A stretch of DNA of 64,000 bases, from NCBI RefSeq assembly GCF_000281045.1, contig NW_008246081.1, positions 245,240 through 309,239 on the forward strand, read 5' to 3'. Each line of letters begins with the position of its first letter. The stretch's first letter is position 1. This document shows, in pieces, positions 32,661 through 42,960 of this stretch. The notes beneath the pieces were generated by a model that ran no database searches, was not told the DNA's origin, and was given only the letters and a program-made list of their open reading frames with translations. The DNA is from Saprolegnia diclina VS20. Taxonomy: Eukaryota > Oomycota > Saprolegniomycetes > Saprolegniales > Saprolegniaceae. A program made the position numbers and the translations under genes.

Positions 32661-34376
32661 ATGACGTTTACGCCCGTCGCCAACCAAGACGCGCTCTCGG
32701 TGCAAAACCCGAGCCGACATGTCGCAGTCGTCGACATCGTCGACGCGATCGGCGAGAGTGTGCAGGAGGCGCTCCGCCGCGTCGTGATGGCCTACGGTCG
32801 CGACTGCGCCGTTGACTGCAATGTACCGTCCGACGTGGAGACTCGATTGGCCGCTGCCGAAGCTGCCAAGGCGGCGGCCGACGAGAAGGTGGCACTGCAG
32901 TCACTCTTGATCAAGAAGCTCAAGCAGGAGCTCGTGCGCGAACGGACAGTGGCGTTCGAACTGCAAAAGGACCGCGTCGCACCGCCCGCACCGGCAGTGA
33001 ATGCAGGACTGAAGGACGAACAGGGCCGCCCGAGCGTCGACGCGTCGGCGGCCACCAGCGCCGCCGACCCGTGGGACTCGCCACCCAAGCCGTTTGAGAC
33101 CAAACCGCCCACCGCGCCGGGACTCCTTGGGTTTCGCTTCTACTCGGCCACGCCCGTCACTGACGATGACGACGATGCGGAGCAAGACCCGCAGGCGTCG
33201 CCGTCGCCGCTCTCGACGTCGTTGCGCAACAGCAACATGGGCCAGTTCCTCCCGTCCTCGCTCTTGGACTCGCCGTGCGTCATGCCGGCGACGGCCGCGA
33301 CGATGCATTCGGCACTGCTCACCAAGTTGCCGACGGCCGACGCGTTTTCGCTCGACGGCGCCAAGCCCGACGCCGAGGCGAAGGACCGGTCGTCCTTGAG
33401 CAGCCGGCGCACGACGAGCAACAGCTCTAACGATGACTCGGTGGACAGCGACGACAGCAGCGCGAGCAGCAACAACAGTACGCTCAGTATGCTTCAGGAG
33501 CTTTTCGATGGCATCAGCCTCGACGACCTCCAGGACGCTCTGCGCGCGAGCAACGGCGAGGTTGCCAAGACCATGGATTACCTTTTAAAGCACCACGCGT
33601 CGCTCAAGCCCAGTGTGGCGCCGCTGCCGGCGGCCAAGCCCGAGTTTCGCGCTGCGAGCAGCAACTGGAAGACCGAGATGTGCATGTACTACCTCCAAGG
33701 CAAGTGCAACAAGACCCGGCGGACGTGCTCGTTTGCGCACGGCGAGTCGGACCTCGTCCGCAACCCGAACGTTAGCGCCGCGAACAACGCGACGGCGGTC
33801 AGCGCCAAGGTGCCGGCGGCGACCACGCCGGTCTACAAGACGCGCCTGTGCCCACTGTACCTTGAGGGCCAGTGCCCGAAGGCGCGACGCGAGTGCCTCC
33901 TCGCGCACGGCGAGAGCGACTTGGTGTTTCGCGAGCCGCCATCCCAGAGCGTTGTCAACGTGGCGCCATTGCCGCTGCCCAACCCCGCGCCGCGCCTCCA
34001 AAACTACAAGACGGAGCTGTGCTACTACTTCCTCAAGGGCTGCTGCAACTACTCGACGGACGAGTGCCGGTTCGCGCACGGCGAGGCCGACCTCCGCACG
34101 GTCGAGAGCAACACGATCGAGTGGGGCGCTATGGACGCGACGATGCTACTGCAAGGCAGCACGCTCGAGTACCAGCTGCAGTACCAGCAGCAAGCGCCGC
34201 ACCACCACCACCACCACCACATGCACCCGACGCCGCCGCCACCGCCGCCGTCCACGTACCGCTACATGGTCAAGGACGAGATGGCCAAGCGCCGCGTGAC
34301 GCTGCCGGCGCGCCGCGACAGCCTCAACCACCTCCCGACGCCGCCGCAGTGGTCGACGCCCGCGTACGACTACTAA
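32661..34376 (+). CDS. CUE-domain and triple CCCH zinc-finger protein
   Basis: A single exon of 571 residues. The first ~100 residues include a coiled-coil-like segment (TRLAAAEAAKAAADEKVALQ). A long Ser/Asp-rich linker follows. At about 270-315, STLSMLQELFDGISLDDLQ with GEVAKTMDYLL has the form of a CUE/UBA ubiquitin-binding fold. Three zinc fingers come next, all with spacing C-x7-C-x6-C-x3-H: MCMYYLQGKC, LCPLYLEGQC and LCYYFLKGCC, each ending FAHGE/LAHGE. Proteins with tandem CCCH fingers bind AU-rich or other single-stranded RNA and control mRNA stability. The tail has a run of eight or more His and a proline run, then basic residues. I chose ATG 32661; the frame is open upstream but lacks another ATG. 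Confidence 0.85.
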   Translation: MTFTPVANQDALSVQNPSRHVAVVDIVDAIGESVQEALRRVVMAYGRDCAVDCNVPSDVETRLAAAEAAKAAADEKVALQSLLIKKLKQELVRERTVAFELQKDRVAPPAPAVNAGLKDEQGRPSVDASAATSAADPWDSPPKPFETKPPTAPGLLGFRFYSATPVTDDDDDAEQDPQASPSPLSTSLRNSNMGQFLPSSLLDSPCVMPATAATMHSALLTKLPTADAFSLDGAKPDAEAKDRSSLSSRRTTSNSSNDDSVDSDDSSASSNNSTLSMLQELFDGISLDDLQDALRASNGEVAKTMDYLLKHHASLKPSVAPLPAAKPEFRAASSNWKTEMCMYYLQGKCNKTRRTCSFAHGESDLVRNPNVSAANNATAVSAKVPAATTPVYKTRLCPLYLEGQCPKARRECLLAHGESDLVFREPPSQSVVNVAPLPLPNPAPRLQNYKTELCYYFLKGCCNYSTDECRFAHGEADLRTVESNTIEWGAMDATMLLQGSTLEYQLQYQQQAPHHHHHHHMHPTPPPPPPSTYRYMVKDEMAKRRVTLPARRDSLNHLPTPPQWSTPAYDY

Positions 34377-34660
34377 CTGTACAACAACACCAAACCTGTC
34401 TGCCAACTCTAAACCGACTATAGATAATATAAATATATATACAATATAAACATGCAGACCACAAACAATGACAATCACAACTCTTCGTTTCCCGCCCACC
34501 CGCGACCTTGTACGCAGGTATGCACGTCCAAAGGGCGCCCAACGTTACTTGCCCTCGTTGGGGCGGGGACATTCCCTGTTTGCGATACAGTATGGTCCGC
34601 ACACAGGGCAAAGGCTGCTGGCCAGTGTGGGTTTTGAACATTTATTTTTATTGCGCGATC

Positions 34661-37280
34661 ATGAGCGGGTCCATGGCGGCCGACGTGTGGCGCGTCGAGG
34701 TCAAGTTCCAAGGCGTCTCGGTGAGCCTCGTGGGGAAGCTCCCCGCGGAGAAGCGCCACTATCTGAAGGACTTTCCCAAGAAGCTCAGCGTGAGCACGAA
34801 GACCAAGTACAGCGCGGTGCCCGGCACGAGCTTCTTCTGCAAGTTCGCGTCCAAGGACGCGAGCGAGCTCTTGGCGTACCTCAAGCGCAAGCGCATGGCG
34901 CTCTGCGTGAGCTTCCCGTACGCCAAGTACATCTTCACGCTGCACCTCGTCGCGCCCGTGGATCTGCACCAGCTCAAGAGCCTCCAGCGCTTGAAGCGGA
35001 CGGGCGCGAGCGTCGAGTCGCTCTGCCGCGACGACGACGGCGTGGTCATTGGCGTCATCAGCAAAGAGATCAACAAGGAGATCGAAGACAAGCTATTGCA
35101 GAAGAAACAGAGCCTCGCGGAGGCGGCGGTCAAGGCCAAGACGCTCTCGACGTCGTTGAACGACCCGCTGCTCGAGCTCGACATGCTCCTTGAGCGCCTT
35201 CCCGAAACCAAGTCGGCGATCGAGGTACGCAAGGACCGACTGTCCATGTGCTGACGATGCTAATGCTTAGATTTGCATGCGCTTCATCCTCAAGCAAGAG
35301 CATGGCTTTGACAGCATTTGGCGAAGGATCTTGGCGGCGACCGAAGCGCTCGAGCACACGAAAGGCAAGTTGAACGTCATCTTCCTTGCGCACGAAGTGT
35401 TTCGCAAGGTGCGTGGCGGCACGAACGACGAGCACGGCAACAGCCGCCTCGCCTCGTCCCCGCTCGTCCTCGCCTCCGAGAAGGTGCTCTACAAACTCCT
35501 CGATCTCATGGACGACGATTGGAAGGACCTGGTAGGCTGCATAAGCTCCATTCGACTGCAAAGGCTCATGACGCCCTAGACCGTCGTGCGCGAAATCCTC
35601 GTCTTGTGGCAAAAGTGGCACATCCCGTTTGAGCGCCCGACCATGGCGCTGGACCTGCCGTTCGACGCGCTCGCCAACTCGACGGCGTCGTCGTCGCCCA
35701 TCAGCGACCTCCCGTCGTCCGCGTCGCCGCAGGTCGCCGAGCTCATGCGCAAGCACAACATCACGCCGGGCGCCTGGGAGATCTACCTCTCGCGCGCCAA
35801 CGAAGACGAGCTCTATGAGATCGACCACGTCTTGACGCTCAACGAAGCGTACGCCAAGTTCCTGCCTGCGAACGCGCTCGAGAACGACTCGAGCAACCGG
35901 CGGTACTGGACCGACCAGTTTCTGCACCGGTACGTCAAGAAGAACTTCAAGCAACTCATCGACACGCACCACAATTCGGTCGAGCCCGAGCAGATGCGCA
36001 CGTCCGGCGAGGTCATGCAAGAGGCGCTCGTGTGCACATGGGACTTTGACGCGGAAGCGACCAAGTCGATCTTCCACAGTGACGCGTGCCTCGTCGACGA
36101 GCTCTGGCGCAAGCTCGAGGCGCGCATGCCGTGCGACAACCTCAACGCGTACGTCATGAGCTACCTCAAGCGCTGCAACCACACGCTCTACTCGCAAAAC
36201 CCCGACTTTAACAAACTCGTCGCGGTCGTCGAAGCCCCCGGCGATGTCGACTTGAGTGAACTCAAGCGGCTTCTCGGCGTCGTTTGGACGCTCAGCGAGC
36301 GCGCCAACACGGCACTGGACGACCTCGTCGACGACCGGCTCCTCACGGTCGCACGCACGGCCGTGGCCGCCGCCAAGGACGGCAAGGCGCTCAACGTGTC
36401 GCGACTCATTACGTTTCACTTTGCCAAGCAGATCAAGACGTCGAGCAAGGGCAAGTGGTGGTCGCCGCGCATGAAGTCGACGATCCACGAGGCGTACAAG
36501 CGCAGCGCCAAGACCGAGGCCAAGCAACTGTACGTTCATCGTTGTGTATCGCTCAGTTCTTATGGCCATCGATGCAGGCACTTGGTCAAAGAGACGCCGC
36601 CCGAGCTCACGGACGAAGAGCTCGCCGCGCTCAAGGCGTCCATTCCGAAGCCGCCGCCGCTCAAGTTTACAAAGGTCAAGCTCAAGGACATCCAGCGCAC
36701 AGAGTCCAACATCAACGGTACCATGGGCATGGCCATTTCGGGCATTCCCAACTCGGGGCGCGGCATGTTCAACCTCTCCAAGCACCCGTGGCCGGCCTTC
36801 TCAGTCGTATGCATCTTTGGGAGTCGGCGCATCTCGGAAGAGATGCACCACGACGGCCTCAACAAGGTCGCGCGCTGTGGCGAGGTCGGCGAGACCTTTG
36901 TCGTCGTCAACGGCGAGGTCAAGGAAGTCGACCGATTCGTCGAGCAGTATGGCCATCGGCTCGTCGAGTACGACGGCCTCGTCGACGCCGAGGGCTCCAT
37001 GGGCGGGTTCCCCAACGACCGCGTGTACGAGTACCCGGAAGACGTCTACTGGGACGCCTCTGGGTTCTACAACAACTCGATTCTGTGTCCTGGCTGCATC
37101 GTGGACCCGACCAAACCCGACTCCAAGATCGTGCTCGACCAGCTGTACGTGGTGACGTGGAAGGAGGTGCCGCCGATGCACGAGTTCTTCCTGGCGTACG
37201 GCACGTCGTACTACGAGGACGACGCGAGCACGCCACACGATGAGAGTAGCGGCGTCAAGAAGAAGGCCATCAAACGATAG
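34661..37280 (+). CDS. SPOC-like and CID (RPR) domain protein, probable pre-mRNA 3'-end or transcription factor
   Basis: Exons 34661-35224, 35271-35531, 35580-36529 and 36578-37280, all in phase; 825 residues. The N-terminal ~110 residues (VWRVEVKFQGVSVSLVGKLP, then TSFFCKFASKDASELLAYLK, then ALCVSFPYAKYIFTLHLV) look like a SPOC beta-barrel. A helical region follows, then HTKGKLNVIFLAHEVFRKVR and VVREILVLWQKWHIPFERP, the signature of a CID, which binds the phosphorylated RNA polymerase II tail. The C-terminal ~230 residues form a separate folded region (GRGMFNLSKHPWP, DASGFYNNSILCPGCIVDP, EFFLAYGTSYYE). Its SGFYNNS and YGTSYYE pieces are faintly reminiscent of SET-type modules, but I do not claim activity. 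A nuclear RNA-processing role is inferred from the CID. Confidence 0.72.
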
Positions 37281-37347
37281 ATCATAACCCAATAGACCCA
37301 GTGAAATGAAACAGTTGGTGGTAACTACGCTCAAAACGACCCTGTGG

Positions 37348-38124
37348 TCACGACGAGGTCACGGGCTGCCGACAGACGGGACACGTCGTGCTCTTTGCGA
37401 GCCACTGCTCGGCGCACGGCGCGTGGAACACATGAAGGCACGGCAGCTGGACGGCGTTGGCGTCGTCGCGGAAGCTCGTCAAGCACACGGAGCACTCGAT
37501 GTGCACCGAGACGGCGTCCGTGATGCGGAGACCGTGGAGAAGCGCTTCGATGGTCGCCGACGCTTTGGCTTCGCGTCGGCGCGCGACCTCGAGGAAGGCG
37601 TCGAGGGCGGTCCGGGCCGCGTCGAGGCTCGGGCACTCGGCGTCGCGGCCGTTCGTGGCCTGGATCGTTTCGTTCAAGTACTCTTCGACGCCAATCGTGC
37701 GCTGCGCGGCCTTGGCATCCAAGGTCATTTGCGTCGCCTCGAAGCGAAAGCAGATGCGCCGCGCTTGACGGGGCATGCGGGCCTTGGCGACGCGCCGCAG
37801 TGGGCCACAGCACGCAAAGCGCCGACACGTGCTGGCGCTGACACACCCCTTGATGCTACAGTGCAAGTCGGCGACCTGGTGGTACGTCTTGCGCAATGCC
37901 CAGCGGTCGGTCGTCGCGCGGTCCGAGACAAAGACGACGAACTCGTCGTCGAGCGTCTTGACGGGCGAGATGCTCTTGACGGGCTTGGGCGGCGACCCCG
38001 GCGTCACGCGCACCGCGACCACGTGCTCGTTGGGCGCGCTGTCGGCGACGGCGCTCGGTGCATCGGCGCAGCCGTCCAGCGATACAAACACCATCCTCGT
38101 CGAGCTATCTTGGGAACTGAACAT
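37348..38124 (-). CDS. RING-H2 finger protein, putative E3 ubiquitin ligase
   Basis: A single exon of 258 residues ending in a RING-H2 finger: CSVCLTSF, then LPCLHVFHAPCAEQWL, then CPVCRQPV, followed by only four residues. This C3H2C3 form recruits E2 enzymes. The N-terminal 150 residues hold a beta-strand-rich part (DEFVVFVSDRATTDRWALRK with HQVADLHCSIKG) whose pattern is a possible PX-like phosphoinositide-binding domain, then a helical segment with basic residues. The start is the ATG at 38124, preceded by a CCAAT-type TGATTGGTCGG at 38157. The substrate is unknown. Confidence 0.8.
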   Translation of the reverse strand: MFSSQDSSTRMVFVSLDGCADAPSAVADSAPNEHVVAVRVTPGSPPKPVKSISPVKTLDDEFVVFVSDRATTDRWALRKTYHQVADLHCSIKGCVSASTCRRFACCGPLRRVAKARMPRQARRICFRFEATQMTLDAKAAQRTIGVEEYLNETIQATNGRDAECPSLDAARTALDAFLEVARRREAKASATIEALLHGLRITDAVSVHIECSVCLTSFRDDANAVQLPCLHVFHAPCAEQWLAKSTTCPVCRQPVTSS

Positions 38125-38475
38125 AGCAACGTGGAAACGCCAAACATGCTATCTGCTGATTGGTCGGCCGCTCACCGTCCTTGCCCACGGATCTGCCACG
38201 TAATCACGTTGCCTCTCTTCCAAGGTCCAAGCCGCTGTGGACGACGATATCTCGTGGCAAAGCAAGCACTGCAGCAGGCTCCACGCCAGGGAATGCACGG
38301 CTGCGGTGCAGGATCTCGGCGGCGCGCAAAGGCGTCTGTTCTTTTTTGACGGGCGTTATCGTCGTATGCACGCAGCCAAATTCCTTCTCGCAGGACTGCC
38401 TGCTTTATGCGAACAAGAACTCAAGATCGAGCAATAGAAACTATAAAGAAGCCGGGAGATATCGGGGTTCGAAGC
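38125..38475. other. Intergenic, no gene recognised
   Basis: 350 bases between the RING-H2 start and the SNRNP40 stop, both on minus. Apart from the CCAAT-type element near 38157 nothing stands out. Confidence 0.4.
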
Positions 38476-39632
38476 CTAGGCCGCGACGTAGCTGTCGAGG
38501 AGCTCGCCAAAGTACATGGTCTTGTCGCTACTGCACGAGCCGACGATCGGCTCGCTCGGGTTCGGGTGGAACGCGACTTCGTTGACGCTGCCAGAGTGCC
38601 CCGGGAGGTGGTACCGCAGCTCGCCCGTCTCCGTGTCCCAAATGTACACGTGGCGATCGGCGCTGCCGCTGCCGACGTAGCGCATGTCGGGGCTCCAATT
38701 CGCGCGAATCAAGTTGCGGTCGTTGCTGTGCTTGGCGCCGTAGTAGATCATCTTGCAGCGCGCGCCTTCGCAGAACGGACGCACGTCCCACTTGCGCAGC
38801 GTGCTGTCCATGGCGTTCGAGAGCACAAAGTTGCTGTCCGGACTCATCTGCAAGCTCGTAATGATCTCGCTGTGGCCTGTGAGAATGTCGACGGGCCCGG
38901 CGTCGGCCTTGCGCATGTCCCACTGCTTGACAAGCCCGTCGACGCCGCCCGAAAAGACTTGGCTCGAGTCGGCGCCAAAGCAGACCGCCGTGACCTGGAA
39001 TCGCTCTTCGATCGTGGCGACTTCGCGCTTGAGCCGCGTATCCCAAATCTAGACGCAAATCAGTACCTGCCATTGCATGCGGTTAATGAGATGACCTTGA
39101 TCGTACGGTCGTCGCTGCCACTGACAAGGAGCTGCGGACCCTTGGCGACGGGGCAGACACTGTTGACAATGGCCGTGTGGGTCTTGTAGTTCTTAAGGCG
39201 GCGGCCCGTCTCGGCGTCCCAGAGGCCAACGGTCTTGTCCGCCGAGGCCGACACGAGCATGCTGCCGTCGTACGACCATTGCACCTGGAGCACCGCGTTC
39301 TTGTGGCCGCTCAAGACGTTGTAGTTGGTGCATTCGCCGTAGACGTTCCAGAGAAAGATCGACTTGTCAAACGACGCCGAGGCCGCGCTCTTGCCGTTGG
39401 GGCTAAAGGCCATCGAGTACACGGCGGCGCTATGGCCCGAGAGAAGCATCGTGGGCGCGAGGAGGTCGGACGTCCGCTGGCTGCTGTCGGTCTTGGCGCT
39501 GATGGTCACGACCTTGGCGTCCACGGGCACGATGGCCGAGCTGCGCGGGAAGGTCTGGTTCTCATCCGGGCGCGCGCGCTTGGCCAAGGCCGTCGTCTCG
39601 GCGTCCGGCGCCGATCGCTTGTCACCGCCCAT
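38476..39632 (-). CDS. SNRNP40: U5 snRNP 40-kDa WD40 protein
   Basis: Two exons, 39632-39096 and 39048-38476, in phase; 369 residues (human 357). A basic N terminus (KRSAPDAETTALAKRARPDE) is followed by seven WD40 blades beginning LLSGHSAAVYSMAFSPNG. Clear blades include SASFDKSIFLWNVYG, SASADKTVGLWD, SGSDDRTIKIWDTRL (rebuilt across the intron), SGGVDGLVKQWDMR and SGSADRHVYIWDTETG. Order and wording match SNRNP40/PRP8BP, which sits with PRP8 in the U5 snRNP of the spliceosome. The intron donor is GTCATC, a weaker match than the others here, but the phase and the rebuilt blade support it. Confidence 0.93.
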
Positions 39633-40057
39633 TTCCTCGCTGTAGCACCGCTGGGCACGAACGATGGAACGTGGTGTTGCGCGAATTAAATTGCACTTGC
39701 TTTTTGTATGAGATCCTGATTATTTTAATGCATGGGATATTATTGTTTGAGATATAGACAAGGTTATGCTGCGTTAACTTCCGTTAATTCCTTGTAAACG
39801 CGGTAAAGACCTCTGTATTGCATTAATCTCCCGTCGAGAAAGTCAGGTTGGCGGGTTCGCAGAGGCTTCAACCGACGTGCAGTGCCCTGGAGCATGCGCG
39901 GGAGGCAGGCTCGTGGCCTCTACGTCCCGAAGCAGCTACAGAGACATGGGTGTATAGTGTTTAACGTCTCTAACTTGATCGTTTAACGTCAAGAACGGAC
40001 GTATAACCGTATGCAAAGGCTATTTTTGCGTTGAAGTCTTTCCAGCGCCTGTCGTCC
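39633..40057. other. AT-rich divergent intergenic region
   Basis: 425 bases, clearly lower in GC than the genes around it. A repeated GTTTAACGTC occurs at 39958 and 39981 with related TTAATTCC/TTAACTTCC words nearby. No gene is seen. It separates the SNRNP40 and EF-hand/E2 starts. Confidence 0.4.
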
Positions 40058-41223
40058 ATGGCTGCTGCTGGGACTGACCTCTACTACGTACCCGAGAGCT
40101 TGAAGCGCGAATTCTCGACGCACGAACTCGCAGAGTTCTTGGACCAGGTACGGGTAATACGTTCGCTAAGCATCTCCATTCGGGTAGTTTAAGGCGTTTG
40201 ACACGAGTGGGGACGGCGGCATCGGTCGGGTCCCTTGCATTGTCACGCAGCTGAGCACTGAAGATGCAAGCTAGATGTCAACGAGCTCTCGACGATGATG
40301 GCGTCGATGAACGTGCACATGGAGCGCACCGAGGTGCCGCGTGGCCGACGTACGCCTGGCGCCTCATTCATATACGATGTACTAGCTGCAGCAGCTCATT
40401 GCAGCCGTCGACGACAACAACTCGGGGCAGATCGAATTCACAGAGTTTGTGCGGGTACTCTTCTTGTTTCTAGAGTACACTCGAAGTGGGCGTAGATGAT
40501 GAGCAACCTCCGCCGCGGCAAAGCCAACAAGCTCGGGCGGTTCATGCAGCTGGCGAAACAAGCGTTCGAGATTCGACGCGAGTACACGGCGACCGTGGCG
40601 GCACCGATTCCAGGCTGCGTCATTGTACCGTTCCCAAGTACGTACTTGGTAAAGTTGAAAGATTGAAACAGTGGAGAAAGAGGACATGCGGCAATGGCAC
40701 GTGCACATTGCGGGGCCAGAGACGTCGCCGTACGCCGGTGGTCGCTTCACATTTCACTTTGAGTTTGCCGTTTGCGTATTCATGTTGCGATGTACCAAGA
40801 GCGCGCTGCTAGGTTTGGGCACGAGTACCCATACGAGGCGCCGTCCGTGCGCCTCCTCACGCGCGTGTATCACGTAAACTTTATTGTGCTTGTCGACGGC
40901 TCCGCGTCGGCCGAGTGCCTCACACAGCTGTGGAACCCAGGTTGGCGCTTTTGCGATACATGAGCTCTGAGTAGACGAACGTAGATTGGCGCAGTCGCGA
41001 CCTCATCGAGCGCATTCAAGCGCTCCTTCTCGCACCCGACCCCTCGCTCATGGAACCAATGTACAACAGCGCCGAAGCGCGGCTGGAGCTCCAAGGATTA
41101 CGCTACGCAGGCACGACCGTTCGCAGCTTTGGTCTCGACTGTCTTCACCTCTTCCACACCGACTACAAGACGTATTGCAAGCACGCGAGGGAGACGACAG
41201 CCAAACACGCGATGCGTGCATAA
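40058..41223 (+). CDS. EF-hand / ubiquitin-conjugating enzyme (E2) fusion
   Basis: Eight short exons: 40058-40147, 40194-40224, 40275-40333, 40386-40454, 40496-40637, 40672-40775, 40826-40940 and 40985-41223. Phases agree throughout; about 282 residues. Two EF-hands are rebuilt by splicing: loop DTSGDGGIDVNE and loop DDNNSGQIEFTE, each with the 12-residue calcium-binding pattern. A basic linker (SNLRRGKANKLGRFMQ) leads to a UBC fold: WHVHIAGPETSPYAGGRFTF, YPYEAPSVRLLTRVYHVN, AECLTQLWNPDWRSRDLIERIQALLLAPDPS and a C-terminal helix. The Cys in AECLTQLW is where E2 enzymes have the catalytic cysteine (ICL); HPN is changed to HVN. Least certain are the 34-nt intron 40638-40671 and the acceptor at 40825. 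A calcium-responsive E2 is inferred from the domains. Confidence 0.7.
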
Positions 41224-42356
41224 CCCACGTCTTTAGAGTTTACACTCTTTTGAAAGATAGCGCAATATCGACCTAGATTCCCCCAACGTGGTTGACATGC
41301 AGTGGTTGGTGTGAGTAGAGGCCGTCAACGGCAAGAATACGGGCAGGAGAGCGCCAGAACGCAGAGTCACCGATAGCTTTTACATTCACGTAGCNNNNNN
41401 NNNNNNNNNNNNNNNNNNNNNNNNNNNNNNNNNNNNNNNNNNNNNNNNNNNNNNNNNNNNNNNNNNNNNNNNNNNNNNNNNNNNNNNNNNNNNNNNNNNN
41501 NNNNNNNNNNNNNNNNNNNNNNNNNNNNNNNNNNNNNNNNNNNNNNNNNNNNNNNNNNNNNNNNNNNNNNNNNNNNNNNNNNNNNNNNNNNNNNNNNNNN
41601 NNNNNNNNNNNNNNNNNNNNNNNNNNNNNNNNNNNNNNNNNNNNNNNNNNNNNNNNNNNNNNNNNNNNNNNNNNNNNNNNNNNNNNNNNNNNNNNNNNNN
41701 NNNNNNNNNNNNNNNNNNNNNNNNNNNNNNNNNNNNNNNNNNNNNNNNNNNNNNNNNNNNNNNNNNNNNNNNNNNNNNNNNNNNNATTTGATGGAGCGCG
41801 TAGATGGCGCTGCCTGACGATCGCATTACGTTGTACCTGGTGATCCATAAACATGTGGTGTGCATTGTGCGGCTGGCGTTTGCTTGTGCAGCTCTAGTGT
41901 CGAGCATGGGATAACGACGTCAATACTTCACCGACAATGCCCCTCCGAGACTCGAAGCCGACGTCGACGCCACAGCCATTTTATTTACCGGTACGGCGCG
42001 ATGGGCCGCTCTGAAGTCATTCAACAAGTAGCCTGCGACTGATCTCGCCGGTGAATTCGCACAACCAAGTCGTGTTAAGTAAGAGTAAAGAGCGATCTTG
42101 AATACACTGCGTTTGATTCGCCACGGACCACATTATATCGCATTTGGATTGGGTGCGTGAAGCAGCGTGGGATGTCAGTGGATTCGAGCGCGAATTGCGG
42201 TGTCTTTCCCAAGCTCACACTTCATTTTCAAAGTGAGCGAGAAGAGCAGCAGCCCGAGACGAGAAACGGGGGACGGGGCGGCGGCAATGGTCGCCGCCAT
42301 GACCATCAAGGTACGCACCTCTTCTTCTTTCTTCCGTTTCCTAGGATGGACATATT
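41224..42356. other. Intergenic with assembly gap (391 N at 41,395-41,785)
   Basis: No gene is recognised in the visible parts. The N run is 41395-41785. Open frames crossing it carry no information. The sequence after the gap includes a possible short exon ending ATGACCATCAAG before a GTACGC donor at 42311, which could belong to the decayed gene that follows. Confidence 0.6.
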
Positions 42357-42960
42357 GTCTATAGAAGGCACGCAAGGACTCCACCCATTGGTGAACAAGC
42401 GACTGGCACCGCTGTCGACAACGTCGACCCGCGCCATCACGCGCGACGCCATCGTATGCGCCTTTTCTATGCATTGTGAGCGTGACACGTCATGCTAGGT
42501 GTCGACGCCGTCAATGGCCGACGCAAAGCACACGCGGACGAGCGCTTGAGTACGACCCCTTGCGTGCATACATGTGCTTGATCTACGTCGGTAGGACCCG
42601 ACCATTACGAAGAGCGAGTTCGTCAAGGTCCAGGCGATGACGACCGCCGACTTCAAGGCGAGCAACGCGGCCGACGATCGCGACTCGCCTCAAGCTGGGC
42701 CGCACGCGAAGCAAGAAGGAAAGCGTCCAGAAGATTATACAGTATTTCCACTTCGTACGTCTCTCCCTAAGGTGTATTTGCATCATGTGGTCCGTAGATC
42801 CGTACCGGCACGAAGAGCGCTCCGCCATTCCTGCCCGAGATCGACGCCGGCAGCGTCGTGGAGGCGGTGCAAGCGCAACGTTTGATGAGCATGTTACCAT
42901 CGTCCTTCCTAGGACGCCATTTCGTCGCAAAAGCCGCGTCGTCGGAGGAGAGCCAAAGAG
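42357..42960 (+). pseudogene. Decayed paralogue of the SAP-like N-terminal region of the gene at 61,228-63,331
   Basis: The stretch starting GACCCGACCATTACGAAG (42596) encodes DPTITKSEFVKVQAM and is homologous to DPTIMKSEFMAYQAM of the intact gene at 63.0 kb. The next block is RLKLGRTRSKKESVQKIIQY against RLKLGYKPNKKSCVEAILNY, and after an intron at the same place SAPPFLPEIDA against CAPPFLPEINA. Between the first two blocks, at about 42673, a net loss of bases breaks the frame. The preceding exon also ends in a stop-like GCTTGAG where the intact gene has a splice donor. It therefore cannot encode the full protein as read. The first ~140 bases (42357-42500) are a near copy, inverted, of 57811-57954. 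It lies downstream of an assembly gap. Confidence 0.65.

Noticed and set aside
35130-36785. 551-codon minus-strand frame
   Set aside because: Opposite-strand shadow of the SPOC/CID gene, with typical low-complexity Arg/Val/Leu composition.
37306-38349. 347-codon + frame
   Set aside because: Shadow of the RING-H2 gene.
38440-38480. GGTTCGAAGCC resembling a tRNA T-arm
   Set aside because: No matching acceptor stem, D-arm or anticodon arm is found around it. No tRNA was found elsewhere by eye.
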